In this document: positions 1-10,172 of the stretch, piece after piece
How positions within the stretch are numbered: the first letter of the stretch is position 1
How the letters are laid out: the number at the start of each line of letters is the position of its first letter
Source: Proluteimonas luteida
GTDB taxonomy: Bacteria > Pseudomonadota > Gammaproteobacteria > Xanthomonadales > Xanthomonadaceae
Reading direction: 5' to 3'
Length of the DNA stretch: 64,000 nt
NCBI RefSeq assembly: GCF_021191695.1
Contig: NZ_JAIWPT010000006.1
Coordinates: 62,001 to 126,000, forward strand
Notes under the pieces: model-generated
What the model saw: the letters and a program-made list of their open reading frames with translations, nothing else
Told to the model about the DNA's origin: nothing
Databases searched by the model: none
Program-made: the position numbers and the translations under genes

Positions 1-376
1 CCCCGCGCACGCCGAAGGTCGATCGCGCGCCGAAGCCGCGGATCGACAGCTGGGTGTCCTGGGCGTGGTTCTGGCGGTCGCGCGCGAGCAGCCCGGGCAC
101 GCCGTCCAGCGGTTCGGACGCGATCGACTCGGCGCGGTTGCTGTCGTCGGCCAGGGTGATGGTGTCGACCGATGCGGGCGTGTCGAAGCTGGCCACGCCG
201 CGCAGCCGGGTGGCGTCGACGCGCACGCGCTCCAGCGTCACCGGCGCGTCGGCGACGTCGTCCGCGGCATCCACCGCGCCGGCGACGGGCGCCGCCAGCA
301 CCGCGAACAGGGTGGTCGCGAGCAGCGTGGGGCGCGGTCGCCGGCAGGCGGATGGATGCGGGAGGCGACGCATCAT
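1..376 (-). CDS. TonB-dependent outer-membrane receptor, N-terminal part (runs off the window)
   Basis: About 125 N-terminal residues are visible. They begin MMRRLPHP, followed by a basic then hydrophobic signal peptide ending near AGAVDAA. A plug-domain stretch follows, with TITLADDSNRAESIASEP and then DGVPGLLARDRQ and LSIRGFGARSTFGVRG, which is typical of TonB-dependent siderophore, metal or vitamin receptors. The start ATG overlaps the stop of the upstream azurin gene (ATGA, 373-376), so the two are translationally coupled and probably co-transcribed. A second in-frame ATG lies 3 bases on. The substrate cannot be told because the barrel lies outside the window; copper is a guess from the azurin neighbour only. 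Confidence 0.85.
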   Translation of the reverse strand, partial: MMRRLPHPSACRRPRPTLLATTLFAVLAAPVAGAVDAADDVADAPVTLERVRVDATRLRGVASFDTPASVDTITLADDSNRAESIASEPLDGVPGLLARDRQNHAQDTQLSIRGFGARSTFGVRG

Positions 377-888
377 TCGACCACCAGCCGGCCCTTCATC
401 AGGTTCCAGTGGCCGGGGAACGAGCAGAAGTAGGTGTAGTCGCCGCCGCGCTGCAGGTCGGCGGTGGAAAAGGTGATGGTGGTGGTCTGGCCGCCGCCGA
501 TCAGCGGCGTATGCGCGATCACGCGCCGGTCGCCGGGCGGCAGGTAGCTGTTGGCGGCGGTGGCGCGTCCGCCGGCGATCGCGACCGGGCGATAGTCGGC
601 GGTCCGGGTCAGCACCCAGTTGTGGCCCATCGTGGTCGCCGACAGCCGGCCGCTGTGGCGCAGCGTCAGCTCGACCTCGCTGCAGTCCGCGGCGATGCGC
701 AGTTCCTGGCGGTCGAAGCGCATCGCGTCGTCGCTGCCGATGGCCAGCGCGCAGGTGCGCGCGAATGCGCCGGGCGCCAGCGCCAGCAGGGCGAGGCCGG
801 CGAGACAGGCCGCGGCGCGGCTGGCGCGGCGCGCGCGCGCCGGAGATGGGAGGGCGGATATGCGTGGGGGGCGCGGATCGGACGGCAT
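373..888 (-). CDS. azu: Azurin (periplasmic blue copper protein)
   Basis: The protein has 171 residues with an unusually long N-terminal region (about 44 residues: basic PRPPR stretch, hydrophobic AACLAGLALLALAPGAFA, cleavage near AFA-RTC). The mature part of about 127 residues matches azurin closely: CALAIGSDDAMRFD, MGHNWVL (copper His), RVIAHTPLIGGG, FCSFPGHWNLMKG (copper Cys, His and Met). Both disulfide cysteines (in RTCAL and AADCSE) are present. Azurins carry electrons in the periplasm, for example to peroxidases or nitrite reductase. It is the first gene of a coupled pair with the TonB receptor. Confidence 0.95.
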   Translation of the reverse strand: MPSDPRPPRISALPSPARARRASRAAACLAGLALLALAPGAFARTCALAIGSDDAMRFDRQELRIAADCSEVELTLRHSGRLSATTMGHNWVLTRTADYRPVAIAGGRATAANSYLPPGDRRVIAHTPLIGGGQTTTITFSTADLQRGGDYTYFCSFPGHWNLMKGRLVVE

Positions 889-1042
889 GCGGACGCCTTG
901 TGGTGGGCGGATCGGCGCACCGGCGCGCGTGGATACGCTGCGGCGCGGCTGCGCACCGTAGCAGATGGCGCCGCAGCGAAGGCCACGCAGCGCTCACGCC
1001 GCCGGCTGCGGACATCCCGCGACCGGCGGCGCGATACCGTGC

Positions 1043-2071
1043 TCAGGCGGCGAAATCGAGCACCACGCGGCCCTCGATCTGGCCCTTGTGCATGCGCGCG
1101 AACACATCGTTGATGTTCTCCAGCGAATCGGTGGTCACCGTCGCCGCGACCTTGCCCTGCTCGGCGAAGTCCAGCGACTCCTGCAGGTCCAGGCGGGTGC
1201 CGACGATCGAGCCGCGCACGGTCACGCCGTTGAGCACCAGGCCGAAGATGTCGAGCGGGAAGTCGCCGGGCGGCAGGCCGTTGAGCGAGACCGTGCCGCC
1301 GCGCCGGACCATGCCGATCGCCTGCTCGAACGCCTTCGGCGAGACCGCCGTGACCAGCGCGCCATGGGCGCCGCCGATCTCCTTCTTCAGGTAGGCCACC
1401 GGGTCGGTGGTTCTGGCGTTGACGGTGACCGTGGCGCCGAGGCGCTCGGCCAGCTTGAGCTTGGCGTCGTCCACGTCCACCGCGGCGACGTTGCGCCCCA
1501 TCGCCTTCGCATACTGCACCGCCATGTGGCCGAGGCCGCCGATGCCCGAGATCACCACCCAGTCGCCGGGCTTGGTGTCGGTGACCTTCAGGCCCTTGTA
1601 GACGGTGACGCCGGCGCACAGGATCGGCGCGATCTCGACGAAGCCGACGTTCTTCGGCAGCAGGCCGACGTAGCCGGCGTTGGCCAGCGCGTACTCGGCG
1701 AAGCCGCCGTTGACCGAATAGCCGGTGTTCTGCTGGGTCTCGCACAGCGTCTCCCAGCCACCGAGGCAGTGCTCGCAGTGGCCGCAGGCCGAATACAGCC
1801 ACGGCACGCCGACGCGGTCGCCTTCCCTGATGTGGGTCACGCCGTCGCCGACCGCGACCACGTGGCCGACGCCCTCGTGGCCGGGGATGAACGGCGGGTT
1901 CGGCTTGACCGGCCAGTCGCCCTCGGCGGCGTGCAGGTCGGTGTGGCAGACGCCGCAGGCCTCGATCTTGACCAGGATGTCGCCGGATTTCGGCCGCGGC
2001 ACCTCGACCTCCTCGATCGTCAGCGGCTGGCCGAATGCGCGGACCACCGCGGCTTTCATCGTCTTGTGCAT
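1043..2071 (-). CDS. adhP: Zinc-dependent alcohol dehydrogenase, AdhP-like
   Basis: 342 residues from [15 protein letters not shown]; this start follows a GAGGAGA ribosome site, and reading further upstream is unlikely. It is a medium-chain zinc dehydrogenase: catalytic zinc ligands in CGVCHTDLH and GHEGVGHVV, structural zinc cysteines in [15 protein letters not shown], and the NAD-binding [19 protein letters not shown]. It should interconvert primary alcohols and aldehydes with NAD. It is the third gene of a three-gene minus-strand run (aldehyde dehydrogenase, flavin monooxygenase, alcohol dehydrogenase), about 100 bases after the monooxygenase. The run is probably driven by the sigma-54 promoter at 5730-5745. 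Confidence 0.93.
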   Translation of the reverse strand: MHKTMKAAVVRAFGQPLTIEEVEVPRPKSGDILVKIEACGVCHTDLHAAEGDWPVKPNPPFIPGHEGVGHVVAVGDGVTHIREGDRVGVPWLYSACGHCEHCLGGWETLCETQQNTGYSVNGGFAEYALANAGYVGLLPKNVGFVEIAPILCAGVTVYKGLKVTDTKPGDWVVISGIGGLGHMAVQYAKAMGRNVAAVDVDDAKLKLAERLGATVTVNARTTDPVAYLKKEIGGAHGALVTAVSPKAFEQAIGMVRRGGTVSLNGLPPGDFPLDIFGLVLNGVTVRGSIVGTRLDLQESLDFAEQGKVAATVTTDSLENINDVFARMHKGQIEGRVVLDFAA

Positions 2072-2171
2072 GGGGTATCTCCTCTGGAATTGGGATCGGA
2101 GGCGGGGAACCTCGAACATGGCCGATCCGGAAACGCGGCGCACTGATCGGGATCAAGCCGGTGCGGGTGCG

Positions 2172-4013
2172 TCACTGCAGGTGGTGGCTCGGCGCAAGCC
2201 GGTAGACCGGCGTGTCCAGGCCTTCGTAGCGCGCCTTGAGTTGCAGCGCGAGATACAGCGAGTAGTGCCGCGACTGGTGCAGGTTGCCGCCATGGAACCA
2301 CAGCTTGTCCTGCTGCGTGGGCTTCCACATGTTGCGCAGCTCGCCTTCCCAAGGGCCCGGGTCCTTGGTCGTGCCCGAGCCGTAGCCCCAGCACTTGCCC
2401 ACCTTGTCGGCGACGTCCTGGCTGATCAGCTGCGCCGCCCAGCCGTTCATCGAGCCGTAGCCGGTGGCGTAGACGATCAGCTCGGCCGGCAGGCGGCGGC
2501 CGTCGGACAGCACCACCGCGTCGGGCTCGATGTGGTCCACGTTCAATCCCGGCGCGCTCGCCAGCGCGATGCTGCCGTTGGCGATCAGCTCGGACGCGCC
2601 GACGTCGATGTAGTAGCCCGAGGCGCGGCGCAGGTACTTCATGAACAGGCCGGTGTCGTCGTCGCCGAAGTCGAGCATGAAGCCGACCTGCTCCAGCCGC
2701 GCGTAGAAATCGGCATCGCGGCGGCGCACCTCGTCGAACGCGGCGCGGTGGAACTGCGGCATCACCTTGTAGGGGATCGAGGCGAAGATCAGGTCGGCCT
2801 TGTCGGTGGTGATGCCGTTCTCCACCGCTTCCTCCGAGTACAGCGGTCCCAGTACCACCTCCATCAGCGTTTCCGAGCGCACGATGTGGGTAGGCGAGCG
2901 CTGCACCATGGTCACCTGCGCACCGTGTTCGACCAGGTCGGCGCAGATGTCGTGGGCCGAGTTGTTGGCGCCGATCACCACCGCGCGCTTGCCGCGCCAG
3001 GCATCGCCGCCGGGATGCCGGCTGGAATGGTGCTGCTGGCCGGCGAAGGTCTCCGCGCCGGGATACTTCGGCACGTTGGGTACGCCGGACATGCCGGTGG
3101 CCAGGATCAGCTGCACGGGATGCAGCACCACCGGCTCGCCATCGCGCATCACCGTCACGTTCCAGTGCCCGGCGGCTTCATCGAAGTCGGCCTTGACGCA
3201 CTCGGTACGGTTCCAGATGTTCAGCTCCATCGCCTTGGCGTACATCTCCAGCCAGTCGCCGATCTGGTCCTTGGGGGTGAACACCGGCCAGTGCTCGGGG
3301 AAGGGCAGGTAGGGCATGTGGTCGTACCAGACCGGGTCGTGCAGGCACAGCGACTTGTAGCGCCCGCGCCACTGGTCGCCGGGACGCCCGGCCTTGTCCA
3401 CGATCAGCGTCGGCACGCCCAGGCGCCTGAGCCGCGCGCCCAGCCCCAGCCCGCCCTGTCCGCTGCCGACGATCAGGCAGTACGGCTGCTCGGTGATGCC
3501 GAGCGTGGCGGCCTCGTCGCGGCGGCGCTCGGCCCAGTTGCGCTTGTCCGCATGGGCGTGGCCGTGCTGCGCGCCGAGCGGGCGGCGGCGTCCGCGTGGC
3601 TCCTCGAAACCCTTGAGCTCGCGCATGCTGGTCAGCAGCGTCCAGCACAGGCCGTCCTTCAGGCGGACGTAGCCCTTGCCGCGGGCGGTGGCGGTTTCCA
3701 GGCTGATCCAGCCCTCGACCACGCCGTCGGCGGCGCTGGCCTCGCCTTCGACCTGCCAGTGCGACGGGGCGGTGGCCTGCAGCCGTTGTTCCAGCAGGTC
3801 GCGGACGCCGTCGCGGCCTTCCACGGTGACCAGGTTCCAGCTGAACAGCACGAGGTCGCGCCAGTGGCAGTCCTCGGCGAAATAGCCGACGGCGTCGTCG
3901 ATGTCGTCGCGCGCCAGCGCGTCGGCGAAGCTGGCGAGCCAGCGCTGCAGGGTGTGGGTCGGGGTGGCGGTACGGGCGATTTCGGCGGACAGGAGTTCTT
4001 CGGCAACGGCCAT
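2172..4013 (-). CDS. Flavin-containing monooxygenase with N-terminal SnoaL/NTF2-like domain
   Basis: 613 residues from MAVAEELLSAEIA, preceded by the ribosome site GAGGAAA. Residues about 20-150 form an NTF2/SnoaL-like domain (WLASFADALARDDIDDAVGYF). The rest is a two-dinucleotide-fold flavin monooxygenase: FAD motif LIVGSGQGGLGLGARLRR, the sequence WRGRYKSLCLHDPVWYDHMP, NADPH motif VVIGANNSAHDICADL and a C-terminal IVYATGYGSMNG. Such enzymes add one oxygen to ketones, aldehydes or heteroatoms (Baeyer-Villiger type or N/S-oxidation). The substrate is not evident. It sits between an acetaldehyde-type dehydrogenase and an alcohol dehydrogenase, so the cluster may convert a ketone or aldehyde through an ester or acid; this is inference. 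Confidence 0.88.
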   Translation of the reverse strand: MAVAEELLSAEIARTATPTHTLQRWLASFADALARDDIDDAVGYFAEDCHWRDLVLFSWNLVTVEGRDGVRDLLEQRLQATAPSHWQVEGEASAADGVVEGWISLETATARGKGYVRLKDGLCWTLLTSMRELKGFEEPRGRRRPLGAQHGHAHADKRNWAERRRDEAATLGITEQPYCLIVGSGQGGLGLGARLRRLGVPTLIVDKAGRPGDQWRGRYKSLCLHDPVWYDHMPYLPFPEHWPVFTPKDQIGDWLEMYAKAMELNIWNRTECVKADFDEAAGHWNVTVMRDGEPVVLHPVQLILATGMSGVPNVPKYPGAETFAGQQHHSSRHPGGDAWRGKRAVVIGANNSAHDICADLVEHGAQVTMVQRSPTHIVRSETLMEVVLGPLYSEEAVENGITTDKADLIFASIPYKVMPQFHRAAFDEVRRRDADFYARLEQVGFMLDFGDDDTGLFMKYLRRASGYYIDVGASELIANGSIALASAPGLNVDHIEPDAVVLSDGRRLPAELIVYATGYGSMNGWAAQLISQDVADKVGKCWGYGSGTTKDPGPWEGELRNMWKPTQQDKLWFHGGNLHQSRHYSLYLALQLKARYEGLDTPVYRLAPSHHLQ

Positions 4014-4151
4014 GGGATTTCCTCGCGGCGGAATGGGGGAAATGACGGACCGCCGCGATCGGCGGCCCGCCGTGCACCGACGTGACCTTGGGGGAGGGAC
4101 GGTGCACCCACGACGGGCCGCGCGTCCGGCGCGGCCCACCACCGGGCCGGA
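4014..4151 (-). other. Spacer with strong hairpins between aldehyde dehydrogenase and monooxygenase genes
   Basis: This 138-base gap holds a perfect 9-bp stem (GGGCCGCGC / GCGCGGCCC, loop 5) at 4115-4137 and a longer-range pair around GTGCACCG / CGGTGCAC just downstream on the minus strand. There is no T-run. It could attenuate transcription or set different mRNA levels for the genes on either side; no coding is seen. Confidence 0.5.
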
Positions 4152-5681
<1,530 letters not shown>

Positions 5682-5729
5682 GTGTCGACTCTCCTGCGTT
5701 GGGTGTGCCCGTTGGGGGTAACCCATCGC

Positions 5730-5745
5730 TGCAAGCGCCATGCCA
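5730..5745 (-). promoter_or_regulatory. Sigma-54 promoter of the aldehyde dehydrogenase operon
   Basis: Read on the minus strand the sequence is TGGCATG-N4-TTGCA, matching the sigma-54 consensus (TGGCACG-N4-TTGCA) at all but one position, including the invariant GG and GC with 10 bases between them. It is correctly placed upstream of the ATG at 5681 and faces a divergent gene for a sigma-54-dependent activator. Confidence 0.88.
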
Positions 5746-5853
5746 GAAATCCATGCTGCTGCGCGTCATGGGCCGCGTCCGTTCGTGGCGCGAAAGGATG
5801 CGCAAATGTGCTGCGTTGCATCACATGGCGCGGCGCCTGCGACGTCTCAAGCC

Positions 5854-5899
5854 GCGACACGCGGGTGTGATGTGTCCGATCCTGCGACAGATGTGTCGC
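5854..5899. promoter_or_regulatory. Candidate activator-binding sites (inverted repeat GCGACA-N4-TGTCGC)
   Basis: A perfect inverted repeat GCGACA-N4-TGTCGC lies at 5884-5899. Just beside it is a looser relative (GCGACAC at 5854-5860 facing TGTGTCC at 5871-5877). They are about 110-170 bases upstream of the sigma-54 promoter, the usual enhancer range, and just ahead of the activator's own start at 5949. So they could serve activation of the operon and autoregulation. Binding is inferred. Confidence 0.5.
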
Positions 5900-5948
5900 G
5901 CCCGCGAAGGCGTTACAGTCCGGGACCACGTCGCGGGAGGTCGCGTTC

Positions 5949-7877
5949 ATGACCCTGGGCAACCAGAAGCCGGATCTCGGACAGGCCCGGCGCACGTTTT
6001 TCGAGGGCGCGCATGTCGCGGGCGGGCGCGCCGCCACCGGCGTGGTGCCGGCGACGATCCTGCAATCGTGGCAGCGTTGCCGTGATCTCGGACTCGCCGC
6101 CGACGCGCGGCCCGAGATCGCGCCGCTGGAGCACGGCCGCCTGCGCGAGATGCGCGACCGCAGCGAGAAGCTGTGGCGGCTGGCGCGCGCCGAGCTGGAA
6201 CTGTTGCAGGCCGACGCCAGCGCGACCGGCAGCATCGCGCTGCTGACCGATGCCGAGGGCTGGATCCTCGATGCCGAGGGCAGCACCGGCTTCCTCGACA
6301 AGGCCGGCCGCGTCGCGCTGATGCCCGGCGCCTGCTGGAGCGAGGCCAGCGTCGGCACCAATGCGATCGGGACCGCGATCGTCGAGGGGCGCGCGGTCGA
6401 GGTGCGCGGCGCCGAGCACTATTTCGCCCCGCACCGCATCCTCACCTGCGCCGGCGCGCCGATCTTCGACCCGTACGGCCAACTGGTCGGCGTGCTCGAC
6501 ATCTCCGGCGATGCCGGCGTGCCGCAGATGCACGCGCTGGGGCTGGCGCAGCTGGCGGTCGCCAACATCGAGCACCGCTATTTCGACGACGGCATCGTCG
6601 CCGCCGAGCTGCTGCGCCTGCACCGCGATGCCGACCTGCTCGGCACCGCGCGCGAGGGCCTGCTGGCGTTCCGGGACGGGGTGCTGGTCGCGGCCAACCG
6701 CTGCGGCCTGGAGCTGCTGGGCCTGCGCCACGGCGATATCGGCCACGCCGGCTACGAGGCGCTGTTCGACGACGCCATCGGCCGGCTGCACGACGACGGC
6801 ACGCTGGGCGACCGTCACGGCCACCTGCTGTACGGCCGCGTCGACACCCCCGAGCGCCAGCGCCGTGCGCCGGTGCGCAGCGCGATCACCGTGTCCGCGT
6901 CGACGCCGGCCGGCGATCCCGATGCGCCGATCTTCGATGCCGGCGTCGAACAGGCGCTGGGGCAGGCGCGGCGCGTGCTCGATGCCGACATCGGGGTGCT
7001 GATCCAGGGCGAGACCGGCAGCGGCAAGGAAGTGTTCGCGCGCGAGCTGCACCGGCGCAGCGCGCGCGCCGGCATGCCGTTCGTCGCGGTCAACTGCGCG
7101 GCGCTGCCGGAAGGGCTGATCGAGGCGGAACTGTTCGGCTACGAGGACGGCGCCTTCACCGGCGCGCGCAAGAGCGGCAACCCCGGCCTGCTGCGCCAGG
7201 CCGACCGCGGCGTGCTGTTCCTCGACGAGATCGGCGACATGCCGCTGGCGCTGCAGCCGCGGCTGCTGCGCGTGCTGCAGGATCGCGAACTGCTGCCGCT
7301 GGGCGGCGGCAGGCCGGTGCGGCTGGATTTCGCGCTGGTCTGCGCGACCCACCGCAACCTCGAGACCGCAGTGGCCGAAGGCCGCTTCCGCGCCGACCTG
7401 TTCTACCGGATCTCGCACCACTGCGTGCACCTGCCGTCGCTGCGCGAACACGGCGACGTGCCGGCACTGGTCGACCGGCTGTGGGCGCGCATCGCCGGCG
7501 GCCGCAGGCTGGACGCCGCGGCGCGTGCCGCGCTGGGCGGCTACGCATGGCCGGGCAACCTGCGCCAGCTGGTGTCGTGCCTGCGCACGCTGGTCGCGCT
7601 CAGCGAACCGGGCAGCATCGTCGACGCCGCGTTGCTGCCGGGCTATCTGCGGATGCCGGTGGCGGTATCCGCCGGCGGTCCCGACGGACCGGATGCCGCG
7701 GCCACGCCGGTGCCCGCGATGCCCGGCGCGGACCTGGCGACGGTGACCGAAGCGCTGATGCGCGCGACCGTGGATGCCTGCGGCGGCAACATGGCCCAGG
7801 CCGCGCGGCGCCTGGGCATCAGCCGCAGCACGCTGTACCGCAAGCTGGGCCGCGGCGCGCGCCATTACGAATCGTAG
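5949..7877 (+). CDS. acoR: Sigma-54-dependent transcriptional activator, AcoR family
   Basis: 642 residues from MTLGNQKPD with a GGGAGG ribosome site. The N-terminal half is a GAF-type sensor region typical of AcoR (SWQRCRDLGL, WSEASVGTNAIGTAIVEGR, EHYFAPHRILTCAGAPIFDPYGQLVGVLDISG). An AAA+ domain follows with Walker A GETGSGKE, the sigma-54 contact loop GAFTGA and Walker B GVLFLDEIGD. A C-terminal Fis-type helix-turn-helix (GGNMAQAARRLGISRSTLYRKLG) completes it. AcoR proteins sense acetoin or aldehydes and switch on ketone/alcohol oxidation genes. Here it is divergent from the dehydrogenase/monooxygenase operon, which has a matching promoter. The stop TAG lies inside a dispersed repeat. Confidence 0.92.
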   Translation: MTLGNQKPDLGQARRTFFEGAHVAGGRAATGVVPATILQSWQRCRDLGLAADARPEIAPLEHGRLREMRDRSEKLWRLARAELELLQADASATGSIALLTDAEGWILDAEGSTGFLDKAGRVALMPGACWSEASVGTNAIGTAIVEGRAVEVRGAEHYFAPHRILTCAGAPIFDPYGQLVGVLDISGDAGVPQMHALGLAQLAVANIEHRYFDDGIVAAELLRLHRDADLLGTAREGLLAFRDGVLVAANRCGLELLGLRHGDIGHAGYEALFDDAIGRLHDDGTLGDRHGHLLYGRVDTPERQRRAPVRSAITVSASTPAGDPDAPIFDAGVEQALGQARRVLDADIGVLIQGETGSGKEVFARELHRRSARAGMPFVAVNCAALPEGLIEAELFGYEDGAFTGARKSGNPGLLRQADRGVLFLDEIGDMPLALQPRLLRVLQDRELLPLGGGRPVRLDFALVCATHRNLETAVAEGRFRADLFYRISHHCVHLPSLREHGDVPALVDRLWARIAGGRRLDAAARAALGGYAWPGNLRQLVSCLRTLVALSEPGSIVDAALLPGYLRMPVAVSAGGPDGPDAAATPVPAMPGADLATVTEALMRATVDACGGNMAQAARRLGISRSTLYRKLGRGARHYES

Positions 7878-7920
7878 GAGCGACTTATGGCCGCGAAACG
7901 CCGGGGCCGCGAAACGCCGG
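7874..7920 (+). repeat. Dispersed GTAGGAGCG repeat overlapping the acoR stop, with a 14-base tandem duplication
   Basis: The sequence starts GTAGGAGCGAC-TTATGG-CCGCGA, a form of the intergenic palindromic repeat common in Xanthomonadaceae. The TAG is the stop codon of the preceding gene. CCGCGAAACGCCGG then occurs twice (7891-7904 and 7907-7920). Confidence 0.65.
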
Positions 7921-8013
7921 TCGCGGCCGTGCGCGCCAAGCCAGCGAAGCTGGTCGAGATGGACCGTGCAGCGGACTTCGCAGTCCGGACGATTCCTGCC
8001 GCCCGCGCGCCTG

Positions 8014-8098
8014 GACGTGCGCGGTGTCTGGGTTCACGAGGTCCCGTAGGTCGGGGCCACGCCCCCGACGCCTCGTGAACCCGGACACCCAGCACGTC
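8014..8098. repeat. Long nested inverted repeat with GTAGGTCGGGG element between convergent genes
   Basis: The outer stem GACGTGC/GCACGTC continues after a 2-base mismatch into 18 bp (8023-8040 with 8072-8089, one mismatch). The loop is a 24-base dispersed element (8046-8069, GTAGGTCGGGGCC-ACGCCCCCGAC) that itself folds. It lies between the converging ends of acoR and the response regulator gene, so it may end transcription from both sides, although no T-run is seen. The same 24-base element recurs exactly at 10054-10077. Confidence 0.7.
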
Positions 8099-8166
8099 GG
8101 CCGCGTGGGGCCGACCCACGGCCGAGGGGCGAATGCCGGGCCCGGCCGGCGTCCTGCTGCCGGGCC

Positions 8167-8802
8167 CTAGATCACCCGCAGCGTGATCGCCTTGAGCACC
8201 GCGCGCGTGCGGTCGCGGGTGCCGAGCTTGTCGAGGATCGCCGAGACGTAGTTCTTCACCGTGCCCTCGGCCAGGAACAGGCTGCGCGCGATCTCCTTGT
8301 TGGAATAGCCGCCGGCCAGCAGCCGCAGGATTGCCACCTCGCGCGGACTGAACGCGGCCGCCGGCGCCGCCTCGTCGTGGAAGCGGTAGCGTGCGCGCAC
8401 CGGATCGGTGCTGACCGGCTGCAGCAGGGTCCCGCCGGCCGCCAGCCGCACGATCGCATCGCGCAGGTCCTCCGGCGCGGCGTCCTTGAGCAGGAAGCCC
8501 TGCGCGCCGGCGGCGGTCGCGCGCAGCAGCAGGTCGCTGTCGTCGAACGTGGTCAGCAGTAGCACCGGCGTGCGGTCGCCGCGTGCGCGCAGCGCCAGCA
8601 GCGCGTCGATGCCGTCCATGCCCGGCATGCGGATGTCGCTGAGCACCACGTCGACCGGCGTGCCGGCCAGCTGCGCCAGCAGCGACGCGCCGTCGTCGGC
8701 CTCCACCGCGATCGCGATGCCCTGGCCCTGCAGCAGCGCGCGCAGCCCGGCGCGGACCAGCGCCTGGTCGTCGGCCAGGGCGATGCGGGGCGGGGTGGGC
8801 AT
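8167..8802 (-). CDS. NarL/LuxR-family response regulator
   Basis: 211 residues from MPTPPRIALADD. The receiver domain (about 5-120) has the acidic pair DD, phospho-acceptor Asp in VDVVLSDIRMPGMDG, the Thr in LLLTTFDD and the Lys in GFLLKDA. The C-terminal LuxR-type helix-turn-helix is clear (FSPREVAILRLLAGGYSNKE, then AEGTVKNYVSAILDKLGTRDR). It starts 2 bases after the stop of the kinase gene upstream, so both are one operon and partners. The target is unknown; DesR/LiaR-like systems of this type often answer envelope stress. Confidence 0.93.
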   Translation of the reverse strand: MPTPPRIALADDQALVRAGLRALLQGQGIAIAVEADDGASLLAQLAGTPVDVVLSDIRMPGMDGIDALLALRARGDRTPVLLLTTFDDSDLLLRATAAGAQGFLLKDAAPEDLRDAIVRLAAGGTLLQPVSTDPVRARYRFHDEAAPAAAFSPREVAILRLLAGGYSNKEIARSLFLAEGTVKNYVSAILDKLGTRDRTRAVLKAITLRVI

Positions 8803-8804
8803 GC

Positions 8805-9929
8805 TCAAGGCAGCCTGCGCACGGCGGGCAGCCGCGCGTCGATGCGCAGCGCGCCTTCGGGCGTGCGCGCGAACCGCAGGGTGCCGCGCAGCGCATCGAT
8901 GCGTTCGCGCATGCCGGTGATGCCGTTGCCCTCGCGCAGCACACCGCGCACGCGGCCGTCGTCCTCGATCGCGATCTGCAGATCGTCGCCGTCCCGGTGC
9001 AGCGCGACCCGCAGCACATCGGCGTCGGCATGCCGCGCGGCATTGGTCAGCGCCTCCTGCACCAGCCGCAGCACCGCCTCGGCGACAGCGGCGTCGCTGA
9101 TCTGCACGTCGTCGTCGACCGCCAGTTGGAGCGCCGGTCGCGGCAGCGGCGCAGCCAGCGCGCGCAGCGCGGTCGCGATGTCGAGGCCACGTTCGTCGCG
9201 CAGCGCCTGCACCGCGTGGCGGATGTCGCCGAGCAGTTCGGCCGACAGCTGGCCGGCGATGCGCACTTCGTCGCGCGCGGCCAGCGCCGGATCGGCGGCG
9301 AGCGCGCGCAGGTTCAACCGCAGCGCGGTCAGCTTGTGGCCGGCGACGTCGTGCAGCTCGCGCGCCATCCGCAGGCGCTCGGCATCGCGCGCGCTGTCGG
9401 CCAGCAGCGCGCGGGTCGCCAGCAGGTCGGCGTTGACCCGCGCCAGCGCATCGCGGGCGTGCTCGGCGCTGCGCGCATAGTGCATGCACAGCGCCGCGAA
9501 CACCTGGAAGCCTGCATGGATCAGCACGGCCATCAGTGGTGCCGACAGGGCCGTACGTTCGCGCAGGATCACGTAGAACGCGACATCCGCGGCGACGATC
9601 GCCGGCAGCGCCCGGCGCGCGGGCCAGTCGGCGAACAGCACGGCCGTCCAGATCACCAGCAGCACCGGCGCCGCGCCGGGGCGCGGGTCGAGCGCGATCA
9701 GCGCCAGTGCGAGCAGTGGCAATAGCAGCAGGATGGCGGCATCGAGTCGGCGCATGTGCGCGGGCACCATGCTCAGCGCGAGGAAGCCGACCGCGTACGC
9801 GCCCAGCAGCCACCACGCCCACGCCGCGACGGCGGCGTCGTAGAAGCGCAGCGACAGCGCGACCGCGCCCAGCGTCAGCAGCGCGGCGACGTTCAGTGGG
9901 TTCAGCAGGCGGTGGCGGACATCGTGCAC
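8805..9929 (-). CDS. Membrane sensor histidine kinase, HisKA_3 (NarX/DesK-like) family
   Basis: 374 residues from a GTG start (VHDVRHRLLNPLNVAA). Longer reading upstream would translate a dispersed repeat element at 10054-10077 and is not credible; a TTG at 9944 is an alternative. There are several membrane helices in the first 160 residues, then the H-box RMARELHDVAGHKL of the HisKA_3 group and a C-terminal ATPase with NAARHAD and GNGITGMRERIDAL. There is no obvious sensing domain besides the membrane part. It pairs with the response regulator that follows. Confidence 0.85.
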   Translation of the reverse strand: MHDVRHRLLNPLNVAALLTLGAVALSLRFYDAAVAAWAWWLLGAYAVGFLALSMVPAHMRRLDAAILLLLPLLALALIALDPRPGAAPVLLVIWTAVLFADWPARRALPAIVAADVAFYVILRERTALSAPLMAVLIHAGFQVFAALCMHYARSAEHARDALARVNADLLATRALLADSARDAERLRMARELHDVAGHKLTALRLNLRALAADPALAARDEVRIAGQLSAELLGDIRHAVQALRDERGLDIATALRALAAPLPRPALQLAVDDDVQISDAAVAEAVLRLVQEALTNAARHADADVLRVALHRDGDDLQIAIEDDGRVRGVLREGNGITGMRERIDALRGTLRFARTPEGALRIDARLPAVRRLP

Positions 9930-10053
9930 CGCGCCATGCTGCAAGCGCGCACGGCGCACGGCAATCGCTATGGCGCAGAAAGTGACTTCCGGCAGGTCGG
10001 ATCGATGACCACAGGCACTGCGCCCGGCACCGGCCGCGCCGATCCGGGGCGCC

Positions 10054-10077
10054 GTAGGTCGGGGCCACGCCCCCGAC
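10054..10077 (+). repeat. Dispersed 24-base palindromic element
   Basis: GTAGGTCGGGGCC-ACGCCCCCGAC, identical to the copy at 8046-8069, lies upstream of the histidine kinase gene and downstream of the aminotransferase gene. Confidence 0.7.
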
Positions 10078-10172
10078 GCCCGGAGATGGATAGGTTGCAG
10101 GAGATCGGCCATGGCGACCGGAGGCATCGCGAACGTCGGGCGCGTGAACCTCCGCCGTGCCGCAGCGTCCTC

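Noticed and set aside
9930..10127. N-terminal extension of the histidine kinase
   Set aside because: It would translate a dispersed repeat element and lacks a ribosome site; the GTG at 9929 just before the membrane helices is more credible.
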